NCBI GenBank assembly: GCA_031261145.1
Contig: JAISJX010000189.1
Coordinates: forward strand, 1 to 7,223
Source: Tannerella sp.
Lineage (GTDB): Bacteria > Bacteroidota > Bacteroidia > Bacteroidales > Tannerellaceae
Direction of reading: 5' to 3'
DNA length: 7,223 nt
Shown one piece after another: positions 6,917 to 7,223 of the stretch. A model generated the notes under the pieces. The model was not told the origin of the DNA and searched no databases. It saw only the letters and a program-made list of their open reading frames with translations. The position numbers and the translations under genes were made by a program. Positions within the stretch are counted from its first letter, which is position 1, and the number at the start of each line of letters is the position of its first letter.

Positions 6917-7223
6917 ATGAAAAAGATAATCATTTTATTAGCCGTGTTGATATTCGCTCCTGTCGCATATCTACCGGCTCAGACAACTCCGAAGGCTACT
7001 TCTTTCAAGCCGGGCGAGTTATGGCCTGACGATCAGGGAAAGCACATCAATGCTCATGGAGGAGGCATACTCTTCTATAATGGAAAATATTATTGGTTCG
7101 GCGAACATAAGGGCGAGCGCAGTAATGCTGCATTAGTAGGCGTTACGTGTTACTCTTCGGACGATCTCTATAACTGGAAAAACGAGAGCATAGCCCTCGA
7201 AGTTTCTAACGATACCACAAGCC
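6917..7223 (+). CDS. Secreted GH43-like glycoside hydrolase, N-terminal part (3' end outside window), probable galactanase branch
   Basis: Only the first 102 codons are visible and the frame stays open to the window edge. It starts at ATG 6917, 10 nt after the GH2 stop, so the two genes are likely one transcript. The N-terminus MKKIIILLAVLIFAPVAYLPAQ is a type I signal peptide, probably cut after LPA, which points to the periplasm. The mature start has PGELWPDDQGKHINAHGGG (residues 32-50), then ILFYNGKYYWFGEHK (51-65), then CYSSDDLYNW (77-86). This is the first-blade pattern of five-bladed beta-propeller enzymes of GH43. The AHGGGI...YYWFGE form resembles exo-beta-1,3-galactanases and their Bacteroidota relatives more than arabinanases or xylosidases. 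That assignment is from memory of the family pattern, without a search. The acid residue and the rest of the propeller lie outside the window. A role with the upstream GH2 in galactan breakdown is inferred. Confidence 0.8.
   Translation, partial: MKKIIILLAVLIFAPVAYLPAQTTPKATSFKPGELWPDDQGKHINAHGGGILFYNGKYYWFGEHKGERSNAALVGVTCYSSDDLYNWKNESIALEVSNDTTS

Noticed and set aside
6325..6933. 202-codon open frame on the minus strand opposite the end of the GH2 gene
   Set aside because: It lies wholly antisense to conserved small-chain domain motifs of the GH2, and its product shows no family motif. Its hydrophobic start comes from the A/T-rich gap between the two hydrolase genes. It is a shadow frame.

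Overview
The window suggests a bacterium of the phylum Bacteroidota, probably Bacteroidales-like. It carries a SusC/SusD pair followed by signal-peptide-bearing glycoside hydrolases, all on the plus strand. Start codons are preceded by A/T-rich sequence without Shine-Dalgarno motifs, which is usual for this phylum. This is part of a polysaccharide utilization locus (PUL). The window cuts through the SusC gene on the left and a GH43-like gene on the right.

Layout: (1) 2-1441, the C-terminal 479 residues of a SusC-type TonB-dependent transporter. (2) 1455-3539, a SusD-type surface lipoprotein of 694 residues, 13 nt after susC. (3) 3540-3690, a 151-bp gap with a clear intrinsic terminator (3564-3597) and a weak candidate promoter. 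(4) 3691-6906, a secreted GH2 beta-galactosidase of LacZ architecture, 1071 residues, with an intact catalytic pair. (5) 6917-7223, the first 102 codons of a secreted GH43-like enzyme, 10 nt after the GH2 gene.

How the parts fit: SusD would hold a glycan at the cell surface and SusC would import it through the outer membrane. The two hydrolases carry type I signal peptides and probably work in the periplasm. The GH2 would release terminal beta-galactose. The start of the GH43-like protein resembles the exo-beta-1,3-galactanase-like branch of GH43, so a galactan or arabinogalactan-type substrate is a reasonable inference, not a demonstration. The terminator between susD and the GH2 gene suggests that transport and enzyme genes are uncoupled or partly attenuated.

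I see no transposon, CRISPR array, tRNA, rRNA or phage gene, and no sign of a wholly new system. The points most worth a second look are the internal terminator with the start-site ambiguity it creates, a Gly/Ala-rich insertion in the GH2 C-terminal domain, non-canonical residues beside the GH2 active site, and the apparent lack of the usual GH43 catalytic Asp motif in the visible part of the last gene.
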